Notes: a model not told the origin generated them from the letters alone. A stretch of 64,000 nucleotides of DNA from Scytalidium lignicola (GCA_002812745.2 NCSJ02000057.1:62001-126000), one strand, 5' to 3'; shown: positions 1-11,708, numbered from the stretch's first letter. Numbers and translations: made by a program.

Positions 1-705
1 CTGCCTCACATACATGGTAAAGGAGTCGAGTCGTTAAACTATGTAACCGAGCCAATTATAAAGCTTATGCCATTCCTCCTAACACTCATCATTCTTGTTC
101 GATTTCTCATACAATTTCCTTAGAAAAATGAATACTCTCAGTGTTCTCTTAACAGATTTGTCATAAGCCATGTAATATTTTGCTTATCCCCTCAGACCCC
201 CACAGGCCAAATTGGCCTATTTTAGCGTTGTTGCCTCAAATTTATACACATTTTCACTGGTGCGTTAGTGTTAATCAGAGGCTTTAACTGGATAATATCC
301 TTGAATACAAATTTTGGCCTTACAAACTTTAAGCGAGTGGTGCTCGAGGGGATACATAATATTTTGCTTACACGTAATATTAAGACTCCCATCCGCCGAA
401 GCCGGTGATTGGCTAGAACCCCTGGTGTCAGCCGGTTGCAGAGCCCACCAGCTTAAATCGGGCACTAGCGGTGCTAGCGGTATTAGCGGCCGCTCCCATC
501 ATCGTCATTCATGCTGCCTTTAACGCCCTAAAGTCCGCGACCATGAGAAAATATACGTAAACCTTATATTCTGCTGGTCTCTCATAAAATGACTCGTCTC
601 CTTCTCTTCTTCGTCCAATTCATTCCTCCTTGAGTTCTGTGTTAAGTAATAAGCCCATATATCAAGTCTAAAGCACAGATCAGAAACCAAAACAACAAAG
701 CAACA
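1..705. other. Intergenic region, no gene recognised
   Basis: No convincing coding sequence or RNA gene is visible. The first 350 bases are AT-rich. The last 40 bases before the gene at 706 are A- and C-rich and end in CAACAATG, a normal fungal leader. Confidence 0.5.
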
Positions 706-1694
706 ATGCATCTTATCCTCACAGGAGCAACTGGCATGGTCGGCTCAGGCGTGCTGCACAACATGATCACCAATTCTAACGTGACAAAGGTCTCGGTCCT
801 CAGTCGTCGACCTGTTGCACTGGCTGAGGGTCACGAGAAGGTTAAGGTCATCATACACAAGGATTTCACCAAGTATGAACCCAGTCTACTGGAGGAATTG
901 ATAGGAGCGGAGGGATGTGTCTGGGCGCTTGGAATCAGCGCCACGCAGGTGGGCAAGGAGTGAGTTTACACCTGTTAATTCACTTCGTTATATTTACTGC
1001 GCGGCACTTTGTGTTAAATTTCTTTTACTACCACTACAACCCCAGGGGTTTTGAAGTCGAGAAATGAGCATGAAGTGTGCACGACGAGGGGTTAGCCACA
1101 ATCTAACCAACATTCCAATCACTCATTCCTATCCTTAAAACCCCAAAGAAGAAAATGTTGCTTTAAGTTCATAAATCTCAAGCTAACCATTTCCAATACA
1201 GAGAGTATGAAAATATAACCTACACCTACGCTCTCGAGGCCGCCAAAGCCTTCGCAACTATTCCCCCTGCCCCCGACCGCCCCTTCAAATTTGTCTATGT
1301 CTCCGGCGAAGGGTCAACACCCGATCCCGGTCTCACGACAGCCTACTTCGGCGTGATCAAAGGCCGGGCCGAAGCTGCTTTACTCAACCTCACCAAAGAG
1401 CATCCAACTACTTTCGCCGCATACAGCGTCAGATTAGGAATGCCAGATCCAATCGCGCATGACGAGATCAAGAACTATATACCAAAGAGGTCAGGGATGA
1501 TAGGCGTTATGGAGAAGGTCGTGGGGCCGGTGGTCAGGAATATTGCGAAGTCATTGGTGATACCTACGAGGGAGGGAGGTGCGGCGTTGATGAAGCTGGC
1601 GATGGGTGATGGACAGCCGTTGGAGGGTTCTGGGGTTAGTGGTGAGGGGAGAACGATTAATAATGCACGCCTGAGGAAATTAGCTGGGCTTTGA
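706..1694 (+). CDS. NAD(P)-binding Rossmann-fold protein (atypical SDR/NmrA-like)
   Basis: Two exons, 706-959 and 1202-1694, are separated by a GT-AG intron of 242 bp (960-1201, GTGAGT to TACAG). The joined frame is open and gives a protein of 248 residues. The N-terminus LILTGATGMVGSGVL is a glycine-rich dinucleotide-binding loop (GxxGxxG) directly after the first beta strand, as in atypical short-chain dehydrogenases and NmrA-like proteins. Exon 2 carries FKFVYVSGEGS, matching the strand where the catalytic serine usually lies, followed by Y-F-G-V-I-K-G, which resembles the YxxxK pair. The short length suggests a small stand-alone domain similar to HTATIP2-type oxidoreductases. The substrate cannot be read from sequence. 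The intron is long for this locus but both splice sites are canonical. Confidence 0.85.
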
Positions 1695-2208
1695 AAGTTG
1701 AAATTTGTGTGGGTGTATTGGATTTAAGGTTCATGGGTGCAAAAGGTTTCTTCTGGATATGGACGTGATACCGCTGTTTGACGTATGTATTATATATAGG
1801 TAATTAATCTCATTTCACTATCGTATGCTCCGTACTGTTTCTGGTTTTCTGAAAATTTTGATCATCTCACCTCCCTTCAACCTCCAGATTCGAAAATTCG
1901 ATAAATTCTCCAACCTAGTCTGGATGCAGCTGTGGGATTAATCTAGCACAGTCAATATCGCCAGTTAAATATCAAACCTTACAGACAGTATCAATGCAAA
2001 AAGCGGGTCCATGATATCCAATGCCTGTCCTGTGATCTGAGCTGGTCTCACTTAAACCTTGCTTCCACAAAGCAAGGTATTAAACGCATATCATCCAAAT
2101 TTCAGAATAAGAAACCAACCAGTAAGAAAACCCAAGAAGCATTTCCCCTCATCCCTTCCCGAAATTTTCATCTTAGCATTCATTAACACGACAAGTGTTA
2201 ACCAATCA
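1695..2208. other. Intergenic region between an SDR-like gene and a tRNA gene
   Basis: Contains the 3' flank of the upstream gene and the AT-rich 5' flank of the tRNA gene. No open frame or repeat of note was seen. Confidence 0.4.
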
Positions 2209-2357
2209 GGCTTGATAGTTCAGTGGTAGTGAGTTCAACTAAATCAAAAACCCTTCATTTTCAGGTCGTCTAACGGATAATTCTTCAGGAATTCTTGCTT
2301 TGGGTAAACTTCAGCTCAAAATGTAAGAGGTCTCCGGTTCAATCCCGGATTAAGCCC
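2209..2357 (+). tRNA. tRNA-Pro (anticodon TGG) with two interruptions
   Basis: The acceptor strands GGCTTGA (2209-2215) and TTAAGCC (2350-2356) pair, with one G-T wobble. The T-arm is TCCGG-TTCAATC-CCGGA, and 2336-2346 matches a pol III B box. TAGTTCAGTGG at 2216-2226 matches the A box. The anticodon arm is CTTGC (2294-2298), loop TTTGGG plus T, and GTAAG (2323-2327), placing anticodon TGG at 2301-2303. A 17-nt intron (2305-2321) sits one base 3' of the anticodon, the canonical position. A second insertion of 60 nt (2229-2288) lies at the D-loop/D-stem junction. Removing both leaves a 72-nt cloverleaf with D-arm GTTC-AGTGGTA-GAAT. T-rich DNA from about 2360 can act as a pol III terminator. 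The gene could be functional with unusual processing, or a pseudogene. Confidence 0.75.
2229..2288 (+). other. 60-nt intron-like insertion in the tRNA-Pro D-arm
   Basis: The insertion begins GTGAGT, has CTAAC at 2270-2274 and ends TTCTTCAG, so it has the layout of a spliceosomal GT-AG intron although its host is a tRNA gene. Its exact removal restores a paired D-stem. Its 3' half (GTCTAACGGATAATTC) also resembles a second D-arm, so partial duplication or insertion of tRNA-derived sequence is an alternative. Confidence 0.55.
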
Positions 2358-3322
2358 TAATTTTTATTTTTATTTTTTTTATAAATTGTCGACGTTTGTT
2401 TGTGTTTTTCTCTTTGGCGAGTCGTGGATGCTTTTTATTTGATATTTGTTAGAGCTTACGCGAGTTTATGGTCGGAATGTGGGTGTGTAGATGCCCGAGG
2501 TGGGGGGAGCTTTGACTATCACCCAGAATTCACCACACTCAACTATGCTCTTAATACATCATCTTTCTGGAAACCTAATTCACTACAGGATTGATTCTAT
2601 ATATGCTAGTAATCTTTGAAAAAGCATCTTTTCACAAATAAACAGCAAGGTCTCCCCAAACATGTGGGCTCTGCCTTGTCCGTCATCTATTAATGTAGTT
2701 GAGCCCGTGCAAGCACTGCTGCAAAATGACAACCTTCTAATTTCTTTTCTTTTTTGAAAGACAGGGTGATAAATTCAATTATCATTTTTCGCCAATCTAT
2801 TCGTTGTTGTCAATTTTTTCATATTTTTCCCCCCTAATGATATTTAGAAGCTCATGGTTAAAATTTGATATCATAGTGTTGGTGCTTGAGCTTCGACTGG
2901 CCTAACGTGGTGGTTCTTGAATTTTTTCTCTATCTACTAACCAACGACTTCGTTGTTCCTGGACAAGGTTCTTGGAAGTCTCATAAGGAAGATAAATAGA
3001 CTTGACGTATCAAAATAGACACAGGGACTTCAGTAAATTCACTCTACTGCTAGTGAACCATGTGCCCGTCTGAACTAGGGTGACGGTTTGCAACAGTACC
3101 AATAAACTTGGAAGTCAGGATTTGTAGTCACCCTTGAAAGTATGAACTTGATGGTTCACCTCCTTTGTTTCTCTAATTCTATGGTGATCGTCTTTCTCCT
3201 GGCATCTACTCTACTTCTCAACCTCAACATAGTTTCTTTATAACTGGAATCAGATACTATGAAAGTTGACGATGCTCGTAGTGCTCCATAAAGCATCCAT
3301 TTAGTTGTATAATATGCCGGCT
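2358..3322. other. AT-rich intergenic region
   Basis: Begins with a T-rich stretch, the likely pol III terminator of the tRNA gene. The rest holds no supported gene. A 64-codon open frame near 2400 has no recognisable features. Confidence 0.4.
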
Positions 3323-6300
3323 TTAAGTGTCCCCACCCAAGGACTCACTCCCTGCCCGACCCTGAACTCTACTGCTTGGTACGGATCCTAAACCCCTCAA
3401 AAGTGCACTCAAGTTATCCACCAATGGTGGTAATGGTGCATCGACCACTGGGAAGTTCTGCTGATATAACTCACAGCCAAGGGAGAGGATACGGTTCGTA
3501 TCCGATAGAGGGACAAATTCTGAATTGCTTTCGTTCTGAGAGTTTGAGATTTTTAAGCCGGGGATGCCTCCTCCGTTGAGTTTGAAGGTATGCATTTGTG
3601 TTGTTTCGGATTCATTGAGAACTATTTGGGGTAGTGCAATGTTTGAACCGGTTTTCTGTCTATCCACTTGATTGGCAGAAAGTGTTCCCCATGGTTGTGC
3701 CTTCCGACCATTGACTTGGTCCTGACTCTCTCCTTCATGATTAGACATCATAAGTCCGTAAATCCACAGCGTTAAACAAGCATAATAAACGGCAATGGAA
3801 TTAAAATTGGTCAACTGCGCGGGTCGCAACCTTTTTGCTAACTTGAACACCTGTCCTGCATGCCAGATGGCCGTCCTGGCGTCAGTACTTATGCACCATG
3901 TACCAAACTCTTCCGAAGCAAAGCTTGCCTCAGCTTCACCGTATTTTCCTGCGAATCGTTGAAGATCTCCTGGGGACGAATGCATGGACATCATAAATAG
4001 CTCTGCTATCAATGAATAGCGAATGGAGCTATTGGTCAAAGAAGGGATTTTCTCGGCAAAATCTTGTAGGTCTCGGTATATGTCTCCATGTTCTGTTAAG
4101 ATGCAAAGTCGATAAGTAGCTTTGCTTTCAGGGTATAACCTTTTAGATTCTTGAATATGGTATATTTGACTCCAGAAACTGTGAAGAAGAGCAAGTGTGC
4201 ATAATGGAACGTCAACCTGGGAGGATAGCATGTAAAGGATGTTGGTGTTTTGCATTGCAGAAATAAAGCTTGGAATGCCTGTTGATATATGACCTTCCTG
4301 AAGATATCGGTCTCTCCACTCGATTGCGGTGCGGGCGAGCCAAAGATTACGTGACGCTGGGAGGGAAAGCTTCAGTTCAGCAATTGATATTTGGGCTGGA
4401 GTCTGAAGACCGAAAGAGGCTTGAACGTCATGCGTAAACAAGTACAAGACAAGCCTAACACCGTAAGTTGTGTGATGCCGGCGGAAATGAAATAGATTTA
4501 CCTCTTGAATGATTCGCTCTCCACCCATGTCCTCCATTTCGATTCTAGAGTAGACTGCGAATCTTCTATTTTGGGAATAAGGACTGACTCATTTCGTGTT
4601 GCAGCAAAAGCTCCAGCTCTGCGAAGCATCTAAGGATAGATAATTAAGAATAATCTCTTTTATAGTAATGGAAAATTATATATCATAATATCACCAGGAA
4701 TATATCAAAAAATACTCAGATGTAGCTCAGAACTTACCACGATGAGGGTATGACCAAAGCTTTCCGCAATCTCCATTTTCCTTTTAAATCCACTCCACAG
4801 CCCGACATCTAGAGCAATTAAGAATGCTTGAAGTCCAGGCAATTCTCTTGAGTTGGAGTTATTTTCCTCCCACTATAATAATCATTAGCTTTCCCCTAGT
4901 TATTACTCAGTTCAAACCTACATAATATCTGGTAGCGAGCCGGACAATCTCTTGTAAAGCAAGCCCCATTTTCCAAACAGCTGGGATGGAAATAAATGAG
5001 CAACCGGCAGATATAATGGCAATAAGAAGTTGTGGAACTGCTGTTTTAGGATTAAATGTTCCGATATGAATGAGCTGATCTACCTTAAAGCTCTCCTGAG
5101 TGAAGTAAACTTGGATAAGATTGTTGAGGAGGGATAATGATGGGAATGAAGGAAATTGATCCGGGGTTTTACGCAGCGTAAAGAGCAGGGAGAGAAGTTT
5201 GTCACGGGTTTTGGAATCAATGTAGCAGCTCGAAAAGTCTGCCACGGAATTTGAAGGCGAGTCCGATGTGAGAATAGAGGGAATCATCTCCTCATCTAAG
5301 GCAAGATCGGCGTCGTCATTCATATAGTGATCCTTCTGAGTTGGGTTCCACAGCCAAGGAGACCTTTCGAATGCCGCATGTCGTCTGGAGATTTTCCTGC
5401 GTGAGACAGATGGCTCACTGGAACGCTGACGCATTTCATTTTCTGTCGCTTGACTGCCTCCATTGCTGATGTTCTGGTATGCAAGTTCAATACTGTCGAA
5501 GTCTAGATCCCAAAAACTGAAATCAAGATCTTGAACGAAGTAATCGTCCCTGGGCGAAAACCCTAAAACTGGGTTAAGGTCTGGTTGTCGTGAAAGGTAG
5601 GATATGTTATTTAAGGAGTCATTCAGAAATAACTGAGTTTGATTAGACGCATTCCCTTCGAATGCGTAAGCCGGAACAGGAGGGTTGCCATTTGGCTGTG
5701 GGTTTGGTGCGGCATTATAGCTGGGGGAAGGGCTGTCGAAAGCAGTCGACTCTGTCGAAGAGTGATGAAAGGTGGGATCAAAGAGGTCATTTTGAGTTCC
5801 ATTTGTAGTCGTACTGCGATTGGAATTATCATAAGCAGTTGTAACACGGTTGGGTGTTAGACTGTCAGTTGCACTTGTCTTTGTTGACGACCAATTCCCT
5901 TGAAACGAGCCGTCCAACGCTGATGGCTGGATCTTGCTACCTCTTCCATTGCCAGGAGCTGGAGTACATGCTATGTTCTTTTTCAAACATCTCGCACATG
6001 GTTTCTCGTCCTGACACTTCGACTTTGACGCGATGCAAGCAAGGCATGCCTCCGCTACTCGATCTGTTCTCTCGATTCGCCTTCGTCCCAGTTCACCATT
6101 ATCGTGTCGTGCATGTCCGGCTTGATGTCGGGTGAGTAAATCCGCACGGTTAAAACTCTTGGGACACCGGTCACATTTGAAGGGTCGCGTATTCTCATGG
6201 CTTCTAAAATGGCGGTTTAAATGGTCTGCTCTTTCGTAGACCCGATTACAGAGTCGACATCGATGTGGCGAGCCAGATTGTCCTGGCGCAGAACCCGTAT

Positions 6301-6388
6301 CATTCGACTTCAGTGTTTTCGAGGGAAGCGGTGGTAGAAATCCAATTGCATCGATGAGAGCAGTCATGCCATCCTGAGGTGCTTCCAT
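3323..6388 (-). CDS. Transcription factor with two C2H2 fingers, a Zn2Cys6 cluster and a fungal-specific TF domain
   Basis: Four exons on the minus strand (6388-4922, 4872-4738, 4629-4502, 4454-3323) join in frame to 953 residues. The introns are 49, 108 and 47 bp with GT-AG ends. Residues 44-64 and 72-92 are two classical C2H2 fingers (CRLC...HFRSH and CDRC...HQAGH). Residues 115-141 form a Zn2Cys6 binuclear cluster with spacing CX2CX6CX5CX2CX6C. A serine/asparagine-rich linker follows, then a C-terminal half of the fungal-specific TF type, including WRTWVESESFKRLV and FTHDVQAS. The third intron is hidden in an open frame, but splicing it restores the conserved W..W..E....L motif. It is expected to be a nuclear DNA-binding regulator. 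No target is known. The nearby PhyH and LovD-like genes are possible targets by proximity only. Confidence 0.9.
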
Positions 6389-8045
6389 TGCACGATCAGA
6401 TCATTCCGGACTAGAGTTGAGGCGGGGAAGCAATGGGATGGCGGATGAGTGGGCAAGAATGCGGAATAAACGTTTTAAGGTGGGTTTGGGGGCTTGTACA
6501 GTAGTGTACAGTACCAATGTAACTCTGATTCGTCATGCACTCTCGCAACAAAACTTGGAGTTGGCAAGAGTGCGTACGTGTACGCAGTTAGATCTCTATT
6601 GAGTGACACGTCAGGGTTTCAATTCAATTTTGCAAATTCTCCCTTGACTATTTCTACTTGACTAGACAATTGTTTGCTAAGCAGCAGTCGGGAAAAGAGG
6701 CCCCGGCTACCCGGGTCCCTGCATGTCTGTGCGATCGGGTACAGGCATCGGTTTGTGGGGTTGAAACGCCGATGAACCGAGTTCAGATGACTCTGGGGTA
6801 TGCGTCTTCTCGTCTTACTAGATGTAAGTTTAGACACGGTAAGAGCTTTATGTTAAATGGCAATCACCGACTCTAGCTAATCTGAAGGTTTTAACAGCAG
6901 AAGTATGAAAACAACCTAGGGAAAAGAAGTGGCTGAGAACATTATTCCAATGCCTTTAGTAAGACATCCCGAAGTGGGGTTACGCCTGCATTGTCTCAGT
7001 CTCTATAATTTGCAGTTCTAATATAATCAATATGAGCATGATGAACCTGAGCGAAGGTACTCAGTAAAACAACGGGACTGTTTTTAGTAATTGCTTTCAA
7101 ATATGAACAGAGATAGTAAAGTCAGCATTCCATAAGCTCAATAGTCTTGGGGTTGGCCAGCCGTCCGATACTGCCATCTTTAAGCAGCGTGAGCTATATG
7201 ATGAAAGACATAGATATAATACTCTAACCACCTGAGCCTGGCTACGATTTTTGAATGCGAGTTCATTGGAATACAGCAGGAAATGAAATTGCTGCTTCTT
7301 GTAGATTCCTCTTTCTTAGTTACCGGATCCACTGTCTGGATTGGAGGACACTTGTGATATTTCAACTCTAGCAGTTGGGGATTCTTCTCTTCACTTTATC
7401 TTATTGGCGGTGCATTATATATAGTAAATATTAGGCTAGGATATATTCTTTAGGAAGGAGCACGTTACTACTAGTGGTGATCCTGCCAATAATATTCACC
7501 TGACCTTGAACTCTCAGCAAGCTATGTTCAGGAGCTGCGTGTCACGGTTCCTGGGTCCATCTTCAACGTCTCCGAGTCCTAGCGATGATTGAAGCCGCTT
7601 TAAGTCTAATCAAACCAGTCCAATTCCTATTTAATAGGCAAGGTGTCTATCTTCCTAGTCATTCTGATACCTTTATTTTGACCTTTGACCATAACACCTA
7701 GGTATCTAGAGTGCCGAGGCAGAGCGAACCCCGCATTTTGGGGCCCAGACAATACCCAGAGCGGGCGCGGGGTAACCCAGCGTCAGCTTACTGTGCCTGA
7801 TCCGAGCGCCTGGGGAGGCATGCCAGTTGATGATCATTACTGTGGGGCATCTCAGCGGTGTTTCACAGATCAATTTTTCATATCTCTAAGGAAAGCAAAT
7901 ATTACCTGAAGTCTTTCGGTGATAAAAATGGCAAGTGTAACTATCTTAATATAATCAAACTACTAACCCCCAGTTCAAGTCAACTTTTCAAGAAAAACCA
8001 ACTTACCATCGTACTTTCAACAACGAACTATGCAAAAGAGTAACC
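6389..8045. other. Intergenic region between a regulator and a PhyH gene
   Basis: No supported gene. GTACAGTAGTGTACAGTACC at 6496-6515, about 110 bp upstream of the regulator's start, contains two copies of the recurrent TACAGTA word. Scattered short open frames have no family features. Confidence 0.45.
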
Positions 8046-9037
8046 TTGGGAAAAGGCACAACCTTTCTGCCCGGGAAGAAAGATCCCTCGGTGGCACATT
8101 ATATTGACCACGTTCTCGAACATGGATACGTAATTCTCCCTGAAATATACAGTTCCAGCCTTGTATCAAATGCACTCGATGAACTCGCGCGGATTGAAGC
8201 TCAAGAATCGGCGGGACCAGCATCCCGCGCAGGTCGTAACGCCTTCGAAGGATTCAAGACAGGACGAATATATGCATTGACTGATAAATCAAGGGTTTTC
8301 GATGAATTCCCCATCCACCCGATCGTGGCGGCGTTGAATGACTATTTCTTGCAACCAAAGTATCTAATCAACACGTTTCATACTGTGGTTATAAATCCAG
8401 GGGAGAAACCTCAAGGTATCCATACCGATGATGGATTGATCCAAATACCAAGACCAAAGCCCTTGTTGGGTTGCGTATGTAGAGCCTACTATCTTACTAG
8501 TTATCTTTCCCTGAAAACAGAATGCCTTGAACTTTACATGTGAAGAATCACTGATAAATTTTGCAGGGCACCATGATTGCTCTTGACCCCTTCACAGCCA
8601 CAAACGGTGCAACAATGTTAATACCAGGCTCCCATCTCTGGGATGACGACCATGTAGCTACGCGCGAACAGATGATCCCCGTCGTCATGCCTGCTGGAAG
8701 TATGGTCTACTTCCTCAACACAGTTTGGCATAGTGGTGGTGCCAACACGACGGCTAAACCCCGTCGAAGCCTGATAATCCAATACTGCCAGCCTTGGGTT
8801 CGTCCTTATGAGAATATGACCATTGCGCAAAGTTGGAACGATTTGGATAAGTTACCGAAGAAGTTGCTGTCGCTCCTGGGATTCTCAACGCATGATTTTA
8901 TGGGCCATGTTGATGGTAGGAGTCCAAGAGCCGGAGTTGAGATGAGGAAGAAAAAATTGATTGAAATGGCATTGAAAGAGAACGATAATAATGCGAATGA
9001 GAAGGACGTTGGTAAAGGCGTGAGCTCGAGACTTTAA
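8046..9037 (+). CDS. Phytanoyl-CoA dioxygenase (PhyH) family protein, start uncertain
   Basis: Exons 8046-8474 and 8567-9037 flank a 92-bp GTATGT-TTGCAG intron (8475-8566). The product is about 299 residues. Family features include an N-terminal YIDHVLEHGYVILPEIY, the Fe(II)-binding pair H-x-D in GIHTDDG, then MIALDPFTATNGATMLIPGSH carrying a typical DPFTxxNGA turn, and the second iron-binding histidine probably in VWHSGG. The reaction would be 2-oxoglutarate- and Fe(II)-dependent hydroxylation. The substrate is unknown. No ATG lies in frame before the conserved domain. Position 8046 is a TTG codon. The nearest upstream ATG (8030) is in another frame and stops soon. Possible explanations are one extra base between 8030 and 8060, an unseen first exon, a non-ATG start, or early gene decay. 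The body of the domain is intact. Confidence 0.8.
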
Positions 9038-9540
9038 TTTGTTATTGGATATTCTCTTGTTCATGGAAGAATGAGAAAACTTGAGGATGTATTTGTACGA
9101 AATTGGCGTTGTAAAATATTCTCAACCCCACAAAAGTGTGACAGAAGTGACCATGCATGCTTACGTGCAGTTGCTCAATCTCATACGCCGAACCCCAGTT
9201 TCAAGGATAACTTATCCGAATTATATAGCTCTTCTATACAACACTCAATTCCAACTATGAAAGCGACCTGAGTTTTTGTGGTGTAGAAGTTATCAACTTT
9301 GTTGGAATATGGATAAATGCCACTTCCCCTCTTAGCGGGGAGCATTAATAATACACATAAATATCCGCACGTTGGCTACCCCCACTAATCTCATCCGTTA
9401 TCTTTGTTGCATATTCGAGTCAGAAGAAGGTAAAGTATAGAGACCAAGGCAACTATCATAAGTTGAATTCTCATCTCTCTCATATATATTTCATAACATA
9501 ATCTTCTACTTCTTCAATAGCTGTCTCAATTCGGGTCAAA
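9038..9540. other. Intergenic region between PhyH and LovD-like genes
   Basis: About 500 bp separates two same-strand genes. It is AT-rich towards the 3' end. No gene or distinctive element was recognised. Confidence 0.4.
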
Positions 9541-10951
9541 ATGTCTTCTTCATTTGAAGAGCAGTTTCAGAAAGCGTGTGAAGATAGAGATATCCCAGGA
9601 GCTGTGCTGATCTGCGGGAATTCGAAAGGTAATTGTACCCAGGTTCCATGATGATAAGGAATTATTCATCCACTCAGAACTCCTTCATATACACTTCTCC
9701 TTGTAATAAACTCAACTGCTTACAATGACTTAGGCGAGATCGTCTACCAGAAAGCATTTGGCTACAAGTCCCTCGAGAATGAACCCCCGCAACCACTTGC
9801 CGTAGATGATTGCTTTGTACTTGCCTCCTGCACTAAGCTCATGACCTCTGTTGCTGCTCTGCAGTGTGTAGATAGGGGACAGGTTGGTTTAGATGACGAT
9901 CTCTCGAAAATAATACCCGAGATTCAGGATATTGATGTTTTGACCGGATTCGATGAATCCGAAGAGCCGATATTGAAGAAGGCAGTTAATAAGATCACCT
10001 TACGGTATATTCATGCAAAACTGCAGACACGTTATGAACGCACAAGATATTGTCTCTAACTCTCTTCATAGGAACCTTTTAACTCACACATCTGGGTTTA
10101 CGTACCCAGCCATGCAACCTCTCACTGCTAAATGGTTAAAGTCTAATGCTGCTAAAAGTCTGCCTAAGACTGGAACTATAATTGATCAAATTAGAGTCCC
10201 GCTCGTATTTGAGCCTGGCACCAGTTGGCAATACAGTATCGGCCACGACTGGGCTGGAGTTCTTGTTTCTCGGCTCAACAAAATGACATTGCAATCCTAT
10301 ATGCAGAAATATATTTGGGAACCTCTGGGTATAACACTTCTGACATTCCATCCAGATGAAAATGCAGAAGTGCAAAAGCGCTTGGTTGGAATGACTCATC
10401 GCGGGCCCGTGAAGAGAGGCGTCTGGGGGTTTGCGTACAAAAGCGATGAGAAGATTGAATTTACTGATGAAGCGTTGTTTCAATACCCTATGGCATATGA
10501 ATGGGGTGGAGCAGGAGGGGTTGGTGCTCCAACTGAATATATTAAGATCTTACACTCTCTTTTGCTGAATGATGGTCGGCTGCTCTCATCTGGGATGGTA
10601 GATCAGATGTTCAGCCCACAAATAGGACCCGAGTCTCTCAAAGCTTACATAGACGATAATTCACAGTCGTTTATGCAAGGTATCTTTGCTAGCTTGCCCT
10701 TAGGCACACCACAACAGTGGGGACTTGGTTCCAGACTTGTTATGGGTGATGTTCCAACAGGATTGAGGGCAGGAACGCTGCAGTGGAGTGGACTGCCCAA
10801 TTTATTGTGGACGATTGATAGGGCTGCTGGTTTGTGTATGTTTTATGCAAGCAACCTCATTCCTTTCGGGGATGTGAAGATTCACGAGCACCAACAACTG
10901 TTTGAGAAAGAAATGTACAGCAGATTTGGACAGAAAAAAGCCGCATTGTGA
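9541..10951 (+). CDS. Beta-lactamase-fold serine hydrolase/transesterase (LovD-like)
   Basis: Three exons, 9541-9628, 9734-10004 and 10072-10951, are separated by introns of 105 and 67 bp; the second has CTCTAAC before TTCATAG. The joined product is 412 residues, close to the length of LovD-type acyltransferases. The active-site SxxK motif is S61-C-T-K64 in VLASCTKLMTS. The conserved LLTHTSG follows at about 122-128, and the second catalytic tyrosine is Y174 in SWQYSIGHDWAG, aligned with the YxN position. The family includes class C beta-lactamases, esterases and acyl transferases that move acyl groups onto secondary metabolites. No signal peptide is seen, so it is probably cytosolic. It lies 500 bp downstream of the PhyH gene on the same strand, so the two may be used together, but no polyketide or peptide synthase is in the window. 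Confidence 0.9.
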
Positions 10952-11708
10952 GGTGACATGCTGGATATATTGTCATGTTGGCATTAGTCAAGGTATGAAG
11001 TAGCTGAGGATCGAGATATACTTCTTATATAGGATAATTGCCGAGAACGTAGAAATCAATGGAGAAATCAATCAACAGATTCACTCATCGTTGCAGGTAT
11101 ATAAGCTTCATCTAATAGAGCTTCCATATTACCTACCAAAAGACAATTCTCTTGACATTAAGTTTAGATAAGGAAGGACCACTGGCCACAATTTATTCCT
11201 TACACGACGACATCTAGTGCAGGATTCCCATTTTGCGAACTCCCTGCCTACCAAGATTTAAGCCTGACATAAAGCTTCATGTTTTTCCAAGCTACTTACC
11301 ACACTTGTAACTGTCGTCTAAGAAGTGAGCATCACCAATCTCTTCACAACAACACAATTCTCACACCGAATAGAAACTTACCATCAATTTTTTTGTCACT
11401 GCCGATTCCAAAGAGTTCACTGCTCTTCTATTATTTAGATAACATTGTGAACTCTTCTATAATACAGATCTAGTACATTCCCTTTAACCATCATCTGGGT
11501 CAATACTAACGGTCTTGAATTCCTTCAGTAGATCATGTATCTCGTTGAGGAGGAAAGGAATTACAATCTAAGGATCTGAATTTATATGGTTATATTATCG
11601 CCTCTGAAATGATTCAACAGCTATTTTTTATTAAAAAAATATTCACTAGCTTCTGAAATCTGCCTCTAGGTTCAGATATAGAGCAAACCATTAATTATGT
11701 GCTTAAGC

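Noticed and set aside
2400..2594. 64-codon frame downstream of the tRNA
   Set aside because: No domain, no conserved pattern, and a start close to the pol III terminator.
706..10951. Secondary-metabolite gene cluster
   Set aside because: No synthase or terpene cyclase gene is present in the window. It is kept only as a finding with low certainty.
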